This document shows positions 8,339 to 15,639 of a stretch of DNA of 44,996 bases, one piece after another. This DNA comes from an uncultured Sutterella sp. Its GTDB lineage: Bacteria > Pseudomonadota > Gammaproteobacteria > Burkholderiales > Burkholderiaceae_F. The notes below the pieces were generated by a model. It did no database searches and had not been told where the DNA came from. It was given only the letters and a program-made list of their open reading frames with translations. The stretch covers positions 1 through 44,996 of the forward strand of contig UQOW01000017.1 in the NCBI GenBank assembly GCA_900542805.1, in the 5' to 3' direction. How positions within the stretch are numbered: the stretch's first letter is position 1; each line of letters begins with the position of its first letter. The translations under genes were made by a program, and so were the position numbers.

Positions 8339-8740
8339 ATGAAAAAAATCCTTTTCACTCTGGCGCTCGGTCTTGCTGCTTGTGTGGCATCGGCAACCGT
8401 CTATGAAGTTGACATCACAGGACCCGGAGGTCATTCAAACGGTTCGTACGGGAACACCAATGCCGTCCACGCCGGAGCGCGTGCCGTCTTAGCGCTCGAT
8501 AAACTCCTGCCGTGTGCAGATGTGAGCGATTTTCGCGGCGGCGCCTCCGTCAATGCCATCGCAGCCGATGCGCATTTTGTCGTTGACACGGCCAAGTGCT
8601 CGATGAGCAAAGCGAAAACCAAGGAACTTGTCACCAAGGCCGTCAAGGCCGGTGCGGATGCTGAAAATGCGTTCCGCGGCGTTAAAGCCGGTGACCTGGT
8701 CAAAGGCTTTCCGGCCGATATCACGTTCAAAATCCGATAA
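8339..8740 (+). CDS. exported stand-alone M20 lid (dimerisation) domain-like protein
   Basis: This 133-residue protein looks like the small lid domain of an M20 peptidase with no catalytic domain. The core carries DITGPGGHSNGSYGNTNAVH, matching the lid motif GxxGHS...NA with His32, and FRGGASVNAIAADAHFVVD, matching the typical second half of the lid. The N terminus is a short export signal; LAAC at residues 12-15 could be a lipobox, or signal peptidase I may cut after ASA. Two mature cysteines could pair. Start 8339 follows a TGGAGA site, and an in-frame ATG at 8327 overlaps the peptidase stop. It is certainly co-transcribed with the M20 peptidase, whose own lid lacks this His. A lid acting in trans, or an accessory subunit, is the inferred role. 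Confidence 0.8.
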   Translation: MKKILFTLALGLAACVASATVYEVDITGPGGHSNGSYGNTNAVHAGARAVLALDKLLPCADVSDFRGGASVNAIAADAHFVVDTAKCSMSKAKTKELVTKAVKAGADAENAFRGVKAGDLVKGFPADITFKIR

Positions 8741-8799
8741 TTGATTCGTATCGGATTACCTTGCGGTAAGGCTCTGACACCGATGCGTGTCGGACCTTG

Positions 8800-8827
8800 C
8801 CGCGAAAGTTTCGCGGGGTGCATTTTT
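8800..8827 (+). terminator. terminator after the M20 operon
   Basis: An almost perfect palindrome CCGCGAAAGTTTCGCGG (8800-8816) is followed after six bases by five T. A smaller CCGA/TCGG hairpin lies at 8780-8793. Confidence 0.5.
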
Positions 8828-8928
8828 CGCAAGATTTTTTCGCATCTTTCCTTTAAAATTTAGATAAGTCTTTCTTGAAAACACACGGAAAATTCCGTGT
8901 ATTTTTTCTAACCGAGTCGCTCCGAAAC

Positions 8929-10179
8929 ATGGACTTGAAAAACAATTGGAAAGTAACGCTCGGCATCCTGACGTTAAGTTCGGTGCTCATGTCCTCGGGC
9001 TACACGATGCTCATCCCGTTCCTGCCGATGTATCTGATTCAGGACTTGGGGGTCGATGTCGCCGAAGTGAACTGGTGGAGCGGACTGATTTTTTCCATTA
9101 CGTTCTTGATTTCCGGTCTGATGGCCCCGATTTGGGGAGCGATGGCCGATCGGAAATCCCGAAAACTCATGGCCATGCGAGCGGCCGTGTGTCTGGCCGT
9201 CTCGTACTTTCTCGGAGCGTTTGTTCAGACGCCCATGCAACTTTTCGGCATGCGGGCTCTTCAGGGGTTTTCTTCCGGACTGTGGCCGGCTACCTTAGCG
9301 ATTATGAGCGCCAAAGCCCCGAGCGCCCGTCTCGGACTGTGCCTGGGGGTGATGCAAGGAGGCCTCACGGCCGGGCACGTAATCGGCCCCTTCTTCGGCG
9401 GTGCGATGGCAGAACTATTCGGGATGCGCGCCTCGTTTCTCGTGGCTGCCGGAGGTCTTACGTGTATTGCCACGATGATTTTCTTTTTCATCGACGAGCC
9501 GCCCAAGGCCCCGGTTGCTGCAAAAGTCGAGTCCGTACAAAGTAAGTGGCGCATTCATCCGACGCTTAAAAACCCCGTTATCCGGCGCATGCTCTTTGCC
9601 GCTGCCATGGTCCAACTCACCGTCATGATGACGCAACCGGTGCTGCCCCTTTACATTGCGCAGCTCCAAAACTCGATGGACCACATCATCTTTATTTCGG
9701 GATTGGTCTTTTCCGTCGTCGGAATTTCCGGGATTTTCGCCTCACCCTTGTGGGGCATTCTCGGACAAAGTTGGGGGTATCGCCCCGTCCTGTACCTGTC
9801 GCTCGTTTTGGGAGCGACGTTCGGGTGGATTCAGGCCGTTCCGTTTGATTTGACCCAATTTACGATTTGGCGTTTTATCGGAGGAATTGCCTTTGCGGGA
9901 ATCTTCCCGGCGATTAACGCCGTTTTAACGCAATCGACCGATCCGGCCGACCGAGGTCGCGTCTTCGGATACAGTTACTGTGCCCAACAATTAGGCAGCG
10001 TCCTCGGTCCGATTCTCGGCGGCGTGATGGCCACGTACCTGACCAACCAAATCGTGCTCGGCATTGCCGGTGCTCTTTTGTATCCGGTGGCCGCTGTTTT
10101 GATTTTCGGTCGTCCGAAAAAACGCGCTCCTGCGACGGGAACCCCGGTCAAAACCCCGTCGGATCAATCCGAGCCTTAA
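8929..10179 (+). CDS. MdtG-like MFS multidrug efflux transporter
   Basis: This 416-residue inner-membrane protein has the twelve-helix pattern of the major facilitator superfamily, DHA1 drug:H+ antiporters. The segment WWSGLIFSITFLISG, then PIWGAMADRKSRKLM, closely resembles E. coli MdtG and carries the MFS loop 2-3 motif (G...ADR...RK). GPFFGG in helix 5 matches motif C of exporters. The central loop near residue 195 is short. A TTG 54 bases further upstream opens the frame, but the ATG at 8929 begins a normal cytoplasmic N terminus (MDLKNNWK). No clear ribosome site precedes it. Substrate cannot be told. It is monocistronic, ending in a hairpin terminator before tRNA-Leu. Confidence 0.88.
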   Translation: MDLKNNWKVTLGILTLSSVLMSSGYTMLIPFLPMYLIQDLGVDVAEVNWWSGLIFSITFLISGLMAPIWGAMADRKSRKLMAMRAAVCLAVSYFLGAFVQTPMQLFGMRALQGFSSGLWPATLAIMSAKAPSARLGLCLGVMQGGLTAGHVIGPFFGGAMAELFGMRASFLVAAGGLTCIATMIFFFIDEPPKAPVAAKVESVQSKWRIHPTLKNPVIRRMLFAAAMVQLTVMMTQPVLPLYIAQLQNSMDHIIFISGLVFSVVGISGIFASPLWGILGQSWGYRPVLYLSLVLGATFGWIQAVPFDLTQFTIWRFIGGIAFAGIFPAINAVLTQSTDPADRGRVFGYSYCAQQLGSVLGPILGGVMATYLTNQIVLGIAGALLYPVAAVLIFGRPKKRAPATGTPVKTPSDQSEP

Positions 10180-10189
10180 AGGAAAACAC

Positions 10190-10209
10190 TCAAGGCAACG
10201 CCTTGATTC
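10190..10209 (+). terminator. terminator after the MFS gene
   Basis: A TCAAGGC/GCCTTGA stem (10190-10196 with 10200-10206) with an AAC loop is followed by TTCGTTT. Confidence 0.5.
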
Positions 10210-10225
10210 GTTTGATAAAATCAGG

Positions 10226-10246
10226 GAAAATTTTCCGGAACGGAAA
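10226..10246 (-). terminator. terminator after tRNA-Leu copy 1
   Basis: On the minus strand a TTTCCG/CGGAAA stem is followed by ATTTT, seven bases after the tRNA CCA end. It is a mirror neighbour of the MFS terminator. Confidence 0.5.
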
Positions 10247-10252
10247 TCGGCT

Positions 10253-10337
10253 TGGTGCGGTCGGAGAGACTCGAACTCTCATGACTCTCGCCACAGCCAC
10301 CTCAAGGCTGCGCGTCTACCAATTTCGCCACGACCGC
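10253..10337 (-). tRNA. tRNA-Leu(GAG), copy 1
   Basis: The minus strand folds into an 85-base class II tRNA with a GCGGTCG/CGACCGC acceptor stem, discriminator A, encoded CCA, a long variable arm (TGGCGAGAGTCA) and an anticodon loop TTGAGGT giving GAG for CTC/CTT codons. An identical second copy lies at 15127-15211. This copy has its own promoter and terminator and no structural gene in its unit. Confidence 0.97.
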
Positions 10338-10397
10338 ATTAGATTCCGATGTTCGATGAAGATTGTCGACCTTCTCGAACATTCAGCGAGGTTGGGC

Positions 10398-10425
10398 ATT
10401 TTAACGGAAATCTGCAATAGGTCAA
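10398..10425 (-). promoter_or_regulatory. promoter of tRNA-Leu copy 1
   Basis: On the minus strand TTGACC, a 16-base spacer and TAAAAT stand about 60 bases before the tRNA. This is a good sigma-70 match. Confidence 0.65.
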
Positions 10426-10469
10426 GAAAAATAATCCGTTCGGCTGGCAAAAATATCTAATATATTGAT

Positions 10470-10545
10470 AAGATTAATCTTTTAATATTGAACAGTCCCT
10501 GTCCCGTCTCGGGAAACAAGAACAAAAATGGGACGTTTTTCTTAA
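10470..10545 (+). promoter_or_regulatory. AT-rich palindrome and leader of the orphan membrane gene
   Basis: A perfect 12-base palindrome AAGATTAATCTT (10470-10481) sits in AT-rich DNA. Downstream, TCCCG-TCT-CGGGA can form one hairpin, while GTCCC near 10494 can instead pair with GGGAC near 10531, which is followed by GTTTTTC, a terminator-like ending before the start codon. Operator and attenuation roles are both speculative. Confidence 0.3.
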
Positions 10546-10560
10546 AAGAGAGTTCTTCGT

Positions 10561-13545
10561 ATGTCGGAAAATTTGTATTTTGATAAGAGCGATCGTGCCC
10601 TGCTCGATATTGTCAATTCGACCACGGAACAGAAGACCGATGTCAATCTCGAACAGAAGCTCTTTAACACCGCCCTACACCCGCACGGAATCCTCAGTTT
10701 GGCGACGACGCACGAAAGCCGCATGGCTTACGCCGTTATCAACCTATTAAAGAGCATTGAAGGATTAGGCGATGCCTCCGAACGGTTAAGTGCCCTACGA
10801 GTCCTTTATGACGAGGTAATCAATAGTGCTACGACGCCGTTTCGAATCAATACGGGACGTGTTCTCGTGCAGATTATGAAAGACATTGTTCGCGCTAAGG
10901 GTAACAATGTCGAGCAGTTAAAACTCATTCACGATTTCCGCAAAGTGGCTGCCGGTAACCCCCGTATCGTGCGTTCCTTCCTGGCCTCGCGCTACCTATT
11001 CGAAATGCCCGAGAGTTGGGATCAGCTCACGATGGACCAGCACGTGCACGACTCCAATACGAAGGGCCGCAAGAATCCGACGTACTTGATTATGGATGCC
11101 TGGGTCAAAGGCATTCGCAGTTTGACGGTGATTTATCACAACACGGTCAATCCGGCAACGGTCGAAGAACTGACGACGGCAGCCGAAATCATGAAGATTC
11201 GCGTGCGTGTCGGACTGGAATTTCGTTCTGTTTTCGGCAAGAAATACGCGGATTTCATTTGGGTTCCGCGCGGATTTGCCAAGGCCGAAGACGTGGTCAA
11301 ATTCTTCAAGAGCGCTCCGGTTCGCAAAGTCCTGCAGGAAGGCGAAAAGGCCAATGCTTGGTACTCCGAGCAAACTTATGCCCTGCTTGAGAGCTTCAAT
11401 CAGAACCACTTACAAGAGATTAAGAAGCACTTCGGACTGCCGGACATCGCTCCCTTAAGTAAAGAGTCCTTTACCGAGTTTGTCGGTGCGGGTCGTGCAA
11501 GCCGTCTGCATTTGGCTGACTTTATTCACAAGAATCTTTTCCAACCGATGAAAAAGCGTGCCGAGACGCTCAGCGCCTCGCTTTCTTCTCTGACCGAAGA
11601 GGGCCGGAAGACCGCCTTAACGCAAATCGAAGAGCTCCACGGCTTAACGTCCAACAAGATTTATTCGGACTATTTGAGTGCCGAAAAAAACCCGACGGTT
11701 CCCAATCGCGACATTCCGGCCGATGACGGACGTCCGCTTTTCCTTTCGATGCCGATTCTCGATCACTTAAAGCTTGTGACAGATTTACGAAGCGGCTTTA
11801 GGACGACATTACAGCTGGCAGGTTTGGATGCGGCCGATGTTCTGGAGATTCTTTGGGATGCTCACGGGCTTTTTACGCACCTTGAACGCATTAACCTTAA
11901 GGAATACAACGAAGGCGAAGTTTTTGACTTGGAGCGCATCGGCAAGATTCAGTACGACATTAACACCGCGCGCATCATGAGTCTGAAGGCGACGTTAAGC
12001 GAACTGATTTTGGAAAACGCCCACGATACGGCACGGAGCGACAAATTAACGCTCATTCTCGACAATCTGTCCGACTTAATTGACCTATACAGCATCACTC
12101 CGCTCGGTAGTGCTTTCGGCACGGACTCCACGGGTCACGTCGGCAACCGCGTCGGCATGGGGCTTGCCGTAATCGATACGCTTCCGGCTTCGGCCCAAAA
12201 GAAGTTACGCGCGAACACCAAACTCCTTCCGGTGGACGTCAAGCTTGAGGTGAGCGACACGTACAAGGACGTCTCAACCCCGAGTTTGCTGACGCGCCTT
12301 GTCCGTAAGGTTCGCGGCAACCCGGCCATCGGCATGACGCGCAAGCGCGATTACGCCATTGCCGAACGCTCGGTTGAAGTCAACTCGAAAAACGGCAACA
12401 TCGCCACCTTGGGCGGCATGACGGGAGCGGCCGACAACAATCTTTTAGCCGACACCAAAGCGACGACGAGTACGAAGATTCCGACCAAATACCTGACAAC
12501 CCCGGTTCTCAACGTCCTCAAGGTCCTCTTCGGTCTTGTCCCTGCGTTTTGCACCTTCATGATTACGCAGAACTGGTGGTTCCTTGCGTGCTTCGGTGCC
12601 TTTATTTGGCTCGGCATCACGGGCGTGCGCAACATCATTCAGATGATTATCGCTTCGGGCTCGTTCCTCGGAAGCCGCGTCAAGTGGTATCAGACGGTGC
12701 AATGGACTCGCTTGTGTGAATCCCTGATGTACACGGGTTGGTCCGTCGTTCTTCTGGAAGGCATTATGCGTAATGCCGTCTTGGTCGGCCTATTTAACAT
12801 CAAGGTCACGGAGCACCCGCTCCTTGTGTTTACCGTAATTGCCTTGGCAAACGGCACCTACATCAGCTCGCATAACATTTTCCGCGGATTCCCGATGACG
12901 GCCGTTGTCGGAAACTTCTTCCGCAGTGTGCTGGCCATTCCCGTTGCGTTGTTTTACAACGCGGTTTTGGCGCTCATTTTGCCGTTCTTAACCTCGATGC
13001 CCGTGGCGGACGTCCTGATTTACTCCTCGGCTATTATCACGAAACTGGCATCCGATACGATTGCCCTCATGATTGAGGCAACGGCCGACCGCCGCAACTT
13101 CTATCGGTTGCGTCGTCTTGACTACGCCGCAAAATTCAAGGCCATCTTTGCTTGCTACGTGAAACTGGAAACGCTCTTTCCGGAGCGCAATATGCTCGAA
13201 GTCTTTGCCGCTCCCGGAGAGTTCCGTCGTATTACGCAGCAAGTCGGCGCCGCGCAACGTGAAGAACTTTTCGCTCACCTGCTTGACTTGATGTACTTCT
13301 GGTTTTATAAGAGCACGAGCCATCAGGTCTTCAAATCGCTCATCGCCAAGATGAGCCCGCAAGAGCGTCAGGTCTTAAATGCCATCCATGAGGGATTCTT
13401 TAAGAGCAACCCCGAGGAAGCCGAAGAAATCATCCGCAAGTTCCTCGGTTCGCATTCGACCAAGTGCTTGGAGTTTTATCGCGCCAACTTCAAGCCTTAT
13501 TTTAAGTCCATGCAAAAGTTCTTCCCGGGACTGGCAACCGAATAA
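10561..13545 (+). CDS. large membrane protein of unknown function (994 residues)
   Basis: I do not recognise this protein. Residues 1 to about 635 look soluble and mostly helical, with no signal peptide, so the N terminus should be cytoplasmic. Around residues 170-235 a compact stretch reads like an enzyme-fold core (PTYLIMDAWVKGIRSLTVIY, then RVRVGLEFRSVFGKKYADFI). Residues about 645-845 contain five or six hydrophobic segments, including one starting PVLNVLKVLFGLVPAF and one around NFFRSVLAIPVALFYNAVL. A soluble tail of about 150 residues follows. ATG 10561 follows a purine-rich AAGAGAG. It is monocistronic with a strong terminator at 13568. Codon choice is even and similar to housekeeping neighbours, so there is no sign of recent transfer. 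Enzymatic, signalling or transport roles are all open. Confidence 0.85.
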   Translation: MSENLYFDKSDRALLDIVNSTTEQKTDVNLEQKLFNTALHPHGILSLATTHESRMAYAVINLLKSIEGLGDASERLSALRVLYDEVINSATTPFRINTGRVLVQIMKDIVRAKGNNVEQLKLIHDFRKVAAGNPRIVRSFLASRYLFEMPESWDQLTMDQHVHDSNTKGRKNPTYLIMDAWVKGIRSLTVIYHNTVNPATVEELTTAAEIMKIRVRVGLEFRSVFGKKYADFIWVPRGFAKAEDVVKFFKSAPVRKVLQEGEKANAWYSEQTYALLESFNQNHLQEIKKHFGLPDIAPLSKESFTEFVGAGRASRLHLADFIHKNLFQPMKKRAETLSASLSSLTEEGRKTALTQIEELHGLTSNKIYSDYLSAEKNPTVPNRDIPADDGRPLFLSMPILDHLKLVTDLRSGFRTTLQLAGLDAADVLEILWDAHGLFTHLERINLKEYNEGEVFDLERIGKIQYDINTARIMSLKATLSELILENAHDTARSDKLTLILDNLSDLIDLYSITPLGSAFGTDSTGHVGNRVGMGLAVIDTLPASAQKKLRANTKLLPVDVKLEVSDTYKDVSTPSLLTRLVRKVRGNPAIGMTRKRDYAIAERSVEVNSKNGNIATLGGMTGAADNNLLADTKATTSTKIPTKYLTTPVLNVLKVLFGLVPAFCTFMITQNWWFLACFGAFIWLGITGVRNIIQMIIASGSFLGSRVKWYQTVQWTRLCESLMYTGWSVVLLEGIMRNAVLVGLFNIKVTEHPLLVFTVIALANGTYISSHNIFRGFPMTAVVGNFFRSVLAIPVALFYNAVLALILPFLTSMPVADVLIYSSAIITKLASDTIALMIEATADRRNFYRLRRLDYAAKFKAIFACYVKLETLFPERNMLEVFAAPGEFRRITQQVGAAQREELFAHLLDLMYFWFYKSTSHQVFKSLIAKMSPQERQVLNAIHEGFFKSNPEEAEEIIRKFLGSHSTKCLEFYRANFKPYFKSMQKFFPGLATE

Positions 13546-13567
13546 TTGTTTAAGATGCTACGGATAG

Positions 13568-13601
13568 CAAGCGGGAACCCGAAGGTTCCCGCTTGTTTTT
13601 T
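13568..13601 (+). terminator. strong intrinsic terminator of the orphan gene
   Basis: A perfect 12-base stem CAAGCGGGAACC/GGTTCCCGCTTG with a CGAA tetraloop is followed by six T. It lies 22 bases after the stop codon. Confidence 0.92.
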
Positions 13602-13619
13602 CAGTTCAGCTCGCCTCTT

Positions 13620-14309
13620 TTAAGACAATGTCTTAAGCCAGGCTATCAGAATCTCGGAAGACCTTTGGGCCGAATGGGCGACAAAGGTCGGATAGTCCTC
13701 GGGCGTTTTTCCGTCGGCCTCATCGGAAATCACGCGAATAGCGGCATACGGAACACGATTAACAAAGGCAACCTGAGCCACGGCACACGATTCCATCTCC
13801 GAGGCAACGGCGCCGAACGTATCGGCAATCCAGCGCTCTTTGGCAGCAGAAGCGACAAATTGGTCTCCCGTTGCCACAATCCCGCGCGTGTAAGGAACGT
13901 GTCTTTCCCGACAAACGGATTCAAGCGACCGAACCGTCGCCGCATCGGCTTCAAAACGGATGCGATTAATGCCCGAAACCATTCCGATGGCATCTCCGAC
14001 AGCCGACGTATCCATATCGTGCTGCACGCAGGTCGTGGCAATAACAACGTCGCCGATGTGTAAATCCTTAGAAAGACTTCCGGCAACGCCGGAAACAGCA
14101 AAGCGCGTAACGTCGTAGTTCAAGACCATCGTCTGCGCACATAAGGCGGCAAAGACCTTCCCGACGCCGCTTTTAGCCAACACGACATCTTGCCCGGCCA
14201 GACGTCCGCGGTAAAACGTGATGCCGCTCACAACGTCAATCTGAGGCGCTTGCATCGCCTCTTTAAGGTGGGCCACTTCAACGGCCATGGCCCCGATAAT
14301 ACCAATCAC
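13620..14309 (-). CDS. mtnN: 5'-methylthioadenosine/S-adenosylhomocysteine nucleosidase
   Basis: This 229-residue protein cleaves adenine from methylthioadenosine, S-adenosylhomocysteine and 5'-deoxyadenosine, serving methyl-cycle recycling and, where LuxS is present, AI-2 precursor formation. The family blocks are clear: GIIGAMAVEVAHL at the N terminus, LAKSGVGKVFAA, ASEMESCAVAQVA with the ribose-binding Met-Glu, and RVISDEADG with the catalytic Asp. One change from E. coli is AMAVEV in place of AMEEEV near the active-site Glu; one Glu of the pair is kept. The start codon is GTG with no strong ribosome site. The adenine it releases may be salvaged by the phosphoribosyltransferase encoded 27 bases upstream on the same strand. 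Confidence 0.93.
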   Translation of the reverse strand: MIGIIGAMAVEVAHLKEAMQAPQIDVVSGITFYRGRLAGQDVVLAKSGVGKVFAALCAQTMVLNYDVTRFAVSGVAGSLSKDLHIGDVVIATTCVQHDMDTSAVGDAIGMVSGINRIRFEADAATVRSLESVCRERHVPYTRGIVATGDQFVASAAKERWIADTFGAVASEMESCAVAQVAFVNRVPYAAIRVISDEADGKTPEDYPTFVAHSAQRSSEILIAWLKTLS

Positions 14310-14336
14310 GATTCAGACACCCGAAGAAAAAAAAGA

Positions 14337-14888
14337 TTACAGCGGCTTTCCGTCAATCGAAAAAAGCGGCAAAGGAGCTAAGAAGCGGATGTCGGAACGC
14401 TTTTGAGCATCGCCTTCGGCCAAAACCGAAAGACGACCGCAAACGGTGCCGCCCGCTTCGGCTACAAGAGTCTCCAGAGCATGGAGCGACTCGCCCGTAG
14501 AAATCACATCGTCGACAATGAGAATGCGTTTCCCGTGGATTTTCGCAACATCTTCTTCCGGTAGGTACAACTTTTGTTCTCCGGCCGTTGTAATCGAATG
14601 CACAACGGTTTGAAGGGCTTTACCCATGTAGAGTTTCATGTGCTTACGTGCGACGAAGTAATGCTTGGCACCGCACTGTTTGGCCATCTCATGAATTAAG
14701 GGAATACTCTTGGCTTCCGCCGTGAGCATGTAGTCGAACTGAGGGGCAAGTTTGAGTAACTCACTCGCGCAAGAAACGGTCAGCTCCGTATCCCCGAGCA
14801 AAATAAATGCCGCAATAGCCAGTTTGTCGGAAACGGGGAACAGTCGAAGGTTACGTTTTAAACCGGCAACTTCAATCGAATAGAACAT
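14337..14888 (-). CDS. purine-type phosphoribosyltransferase
   Basis: A 183-residue type I phosphoribosyltransferase. The PRPP-binding motif RILIVDDVISTGESL lies near residue 115, and the upstream segment FDYMLTAEAKSIPLIHEMA resembles the Apt/Xpt group, in which ADARG..F is typical. It probably joins a free purine base to PRPP, although such proteins are also annotated simply as Apt-like. I choose ATG 14888; the frame runs on to 15020 but that part covers the tRNA terminator and encodes an unrelated hydrophobic stretch. It is followed by mtnN, which produces adenine, so an adenine-salvage pair is a reasonable inference. A Gln- or Leu-tRNA unit lies upstream with its own terminator between. 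Confidence 0.83.
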   Translation of the reverse strand: MFYSIEVAGLKRNLRLFPVSDKLAIAAFILLGDTELTVSCASELLKLAPQFDYMLTAEAKSIPLIHEMAKQCGAKHYFVARKHMKLYMGKALQTVVHSITTAGEQKLYLPEEDVAKIHGKRILIVDDVISTGESLHALETLVAEAGGTVCGRLSVLAEGDAQKRSDIRFLAPLPLFSIDGKPL

Positions 14889-15000
14889 AGTTAAGGCCCA
14901 AAAGACAAATAAAGAAACAAAGAAAAAGACGAAACCGTCCTTGCCAAGCCAGCGTAATTGTACCCTCAGGCACAGGGGTTTCCGAACAATTTCGGGTAAG

Positions 15001-15030
15001 AAAAAAGCCCTCCGAATCACTCGGAAGGCC
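15001..15030 (-). terminator. terminator after the tRNA-Leu/tRNA-Gln unit
   Basis: On the minus strand CCTTCCGA-GTGAT-TCGGAGGG forms a hairpin followed by six T, fourteen bases after the tRNA-Gln CCA end. Confidence 0.85.
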
Positions 15031-15043
15031 CTCTGAAGAGTTC

Positions 15044-15121
15044 TGGCAGGGGTAGTAGGATTCGAACCTACGGATGACGGATTCAGAATCCGCTGCCTTA
15101 ACCGGACTTGGCTATACCCCA
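15044..15121 (-). tRNA. tRNA-Gln(CTG)
   Basis: The minus strand gives a 78-base tRNA with encoded CCA, a T-arm GTAGGTTCGAATCCTAC and an anticodon loop TTCTGAA giving CTG. The first acceptor position is T opposite T, so the 1-72 pair is open, in keeping with the weak 1-72 pair favoured by glutaminyl-tRNA synthetase. The D-loop is long. It is six bases downstream of tRNA-Leu copy 2, so both come from one transcript. Confidence 0.93.
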
Positions 15122-15126
15122 GTCCT

Positions 15127-15211
15127 TGGTGCGGTCGGAGAGACTCGAACTCTCATGACTCTCGCCACAGCCACCTCAAGGCTGCGCGTCTACCAATTTC
15201 GCCACGACCGC
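15127..15211 (-). tRNA. tRNA-Leu(GAG), copy 2
   Basis: Identical over all 85 bases to the copy at 10253-10337. It follows secG on the same strand, the arrangement also found in E. coli (secG-leuU), so this is probably the ancestral copy. In many proteobacteria the nuo operon follows; here tRNA-Gln and a terminator do. Confidence 0.97.
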
Positions 15212-15225
15212 ACACCGGATTTTCG

Positions 15226-15255
15226 CTTCCCGGAAAGACCCGTCTCGCCGGGAAG
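15226..15255 (-). other. hairpin between secG and tRNA-Leu
   Basis: CTTCCCGG (15226-15233) pairs with CCGGGAAG (15248-15255). There is no T-run, so it is more likely a processing or stability hairpin between the secG message and the tRNAs than a full terminator. Confidence 0.45.
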
Positions 15256-15263
15256 ACGGCATT

Positions 15264-15620
15264 CTAGCGCGGAACCTGATTGGATTGCAAGTTGTTATCC
15301 GTTGTCGAATCCGTGCCGGTTGTCTGCTCCATCGTCATCGTGCCGAGTACGCCCGAAGCGTTCTGACGCACGCTCTTCTGATACGCACCCGACCCCATCG
15401 TAATGGCCAGTGTTGCACAGAAGAAAATCGTTGCAGCAACGGCCGTCGAACGCGACAGGAAGTTCGCCGATCCGGAAGCACCGAACACGGAACCGGAAGC
15501 TCCCGATCCGAAAGCGGCACCCAAATCCGCACCCTTGCCGTGCTGTAACAAAACAAGAACGATGACGGCGACGGCAGAAATAATCTGCACGACAACCGCG
15601 ATGCTCAAAATCATTTGCAT
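15264..15620 (-). CDS. secG: SecG, preprotein translocase subunit
   Basis: A 118-residue inner-membrane protein of the SecYEG channel. It has two hydrophobic helices (residues 4-25 and about 55-75) joined by the family loop LLQHGKGADLGAAFGSGASG, with GKGAD..AFG fully conserved. The C-terminal tail after residue 80 is polar and low in complexity. The start ATG at 15620 is chosen, with a second in-frame ATG two codons later. It lies 19 bases after tpiA on the same strand, the classical tpiA-secG-tRNA-Leu order. SecG eases SecA cycling during protein export, which the several secreted proteins in this window would use. Confidence 0.97.
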   Translation of the reverse strand: MQMILSIAVVVQIISAVAVIVLVLLQHGKGADLGAAFGSGASGSVFGASGSANFLSRSTAVAATIFFCATLAITMGSGAYQKSVRQNASGVLGTMTMEQTTGTDSTTDNNLQSNQVPR

Positions 15621-15639
15621 GTTTATTTCCTATGGCGAC

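Noticed and set aside
14889..15020. N-terminal membrane extension of the phosphoribosyltransferase
   Set aside because: The extra 44 codons run through the tRNA terminator and form a hydrophobic stretch unrelated to the family.
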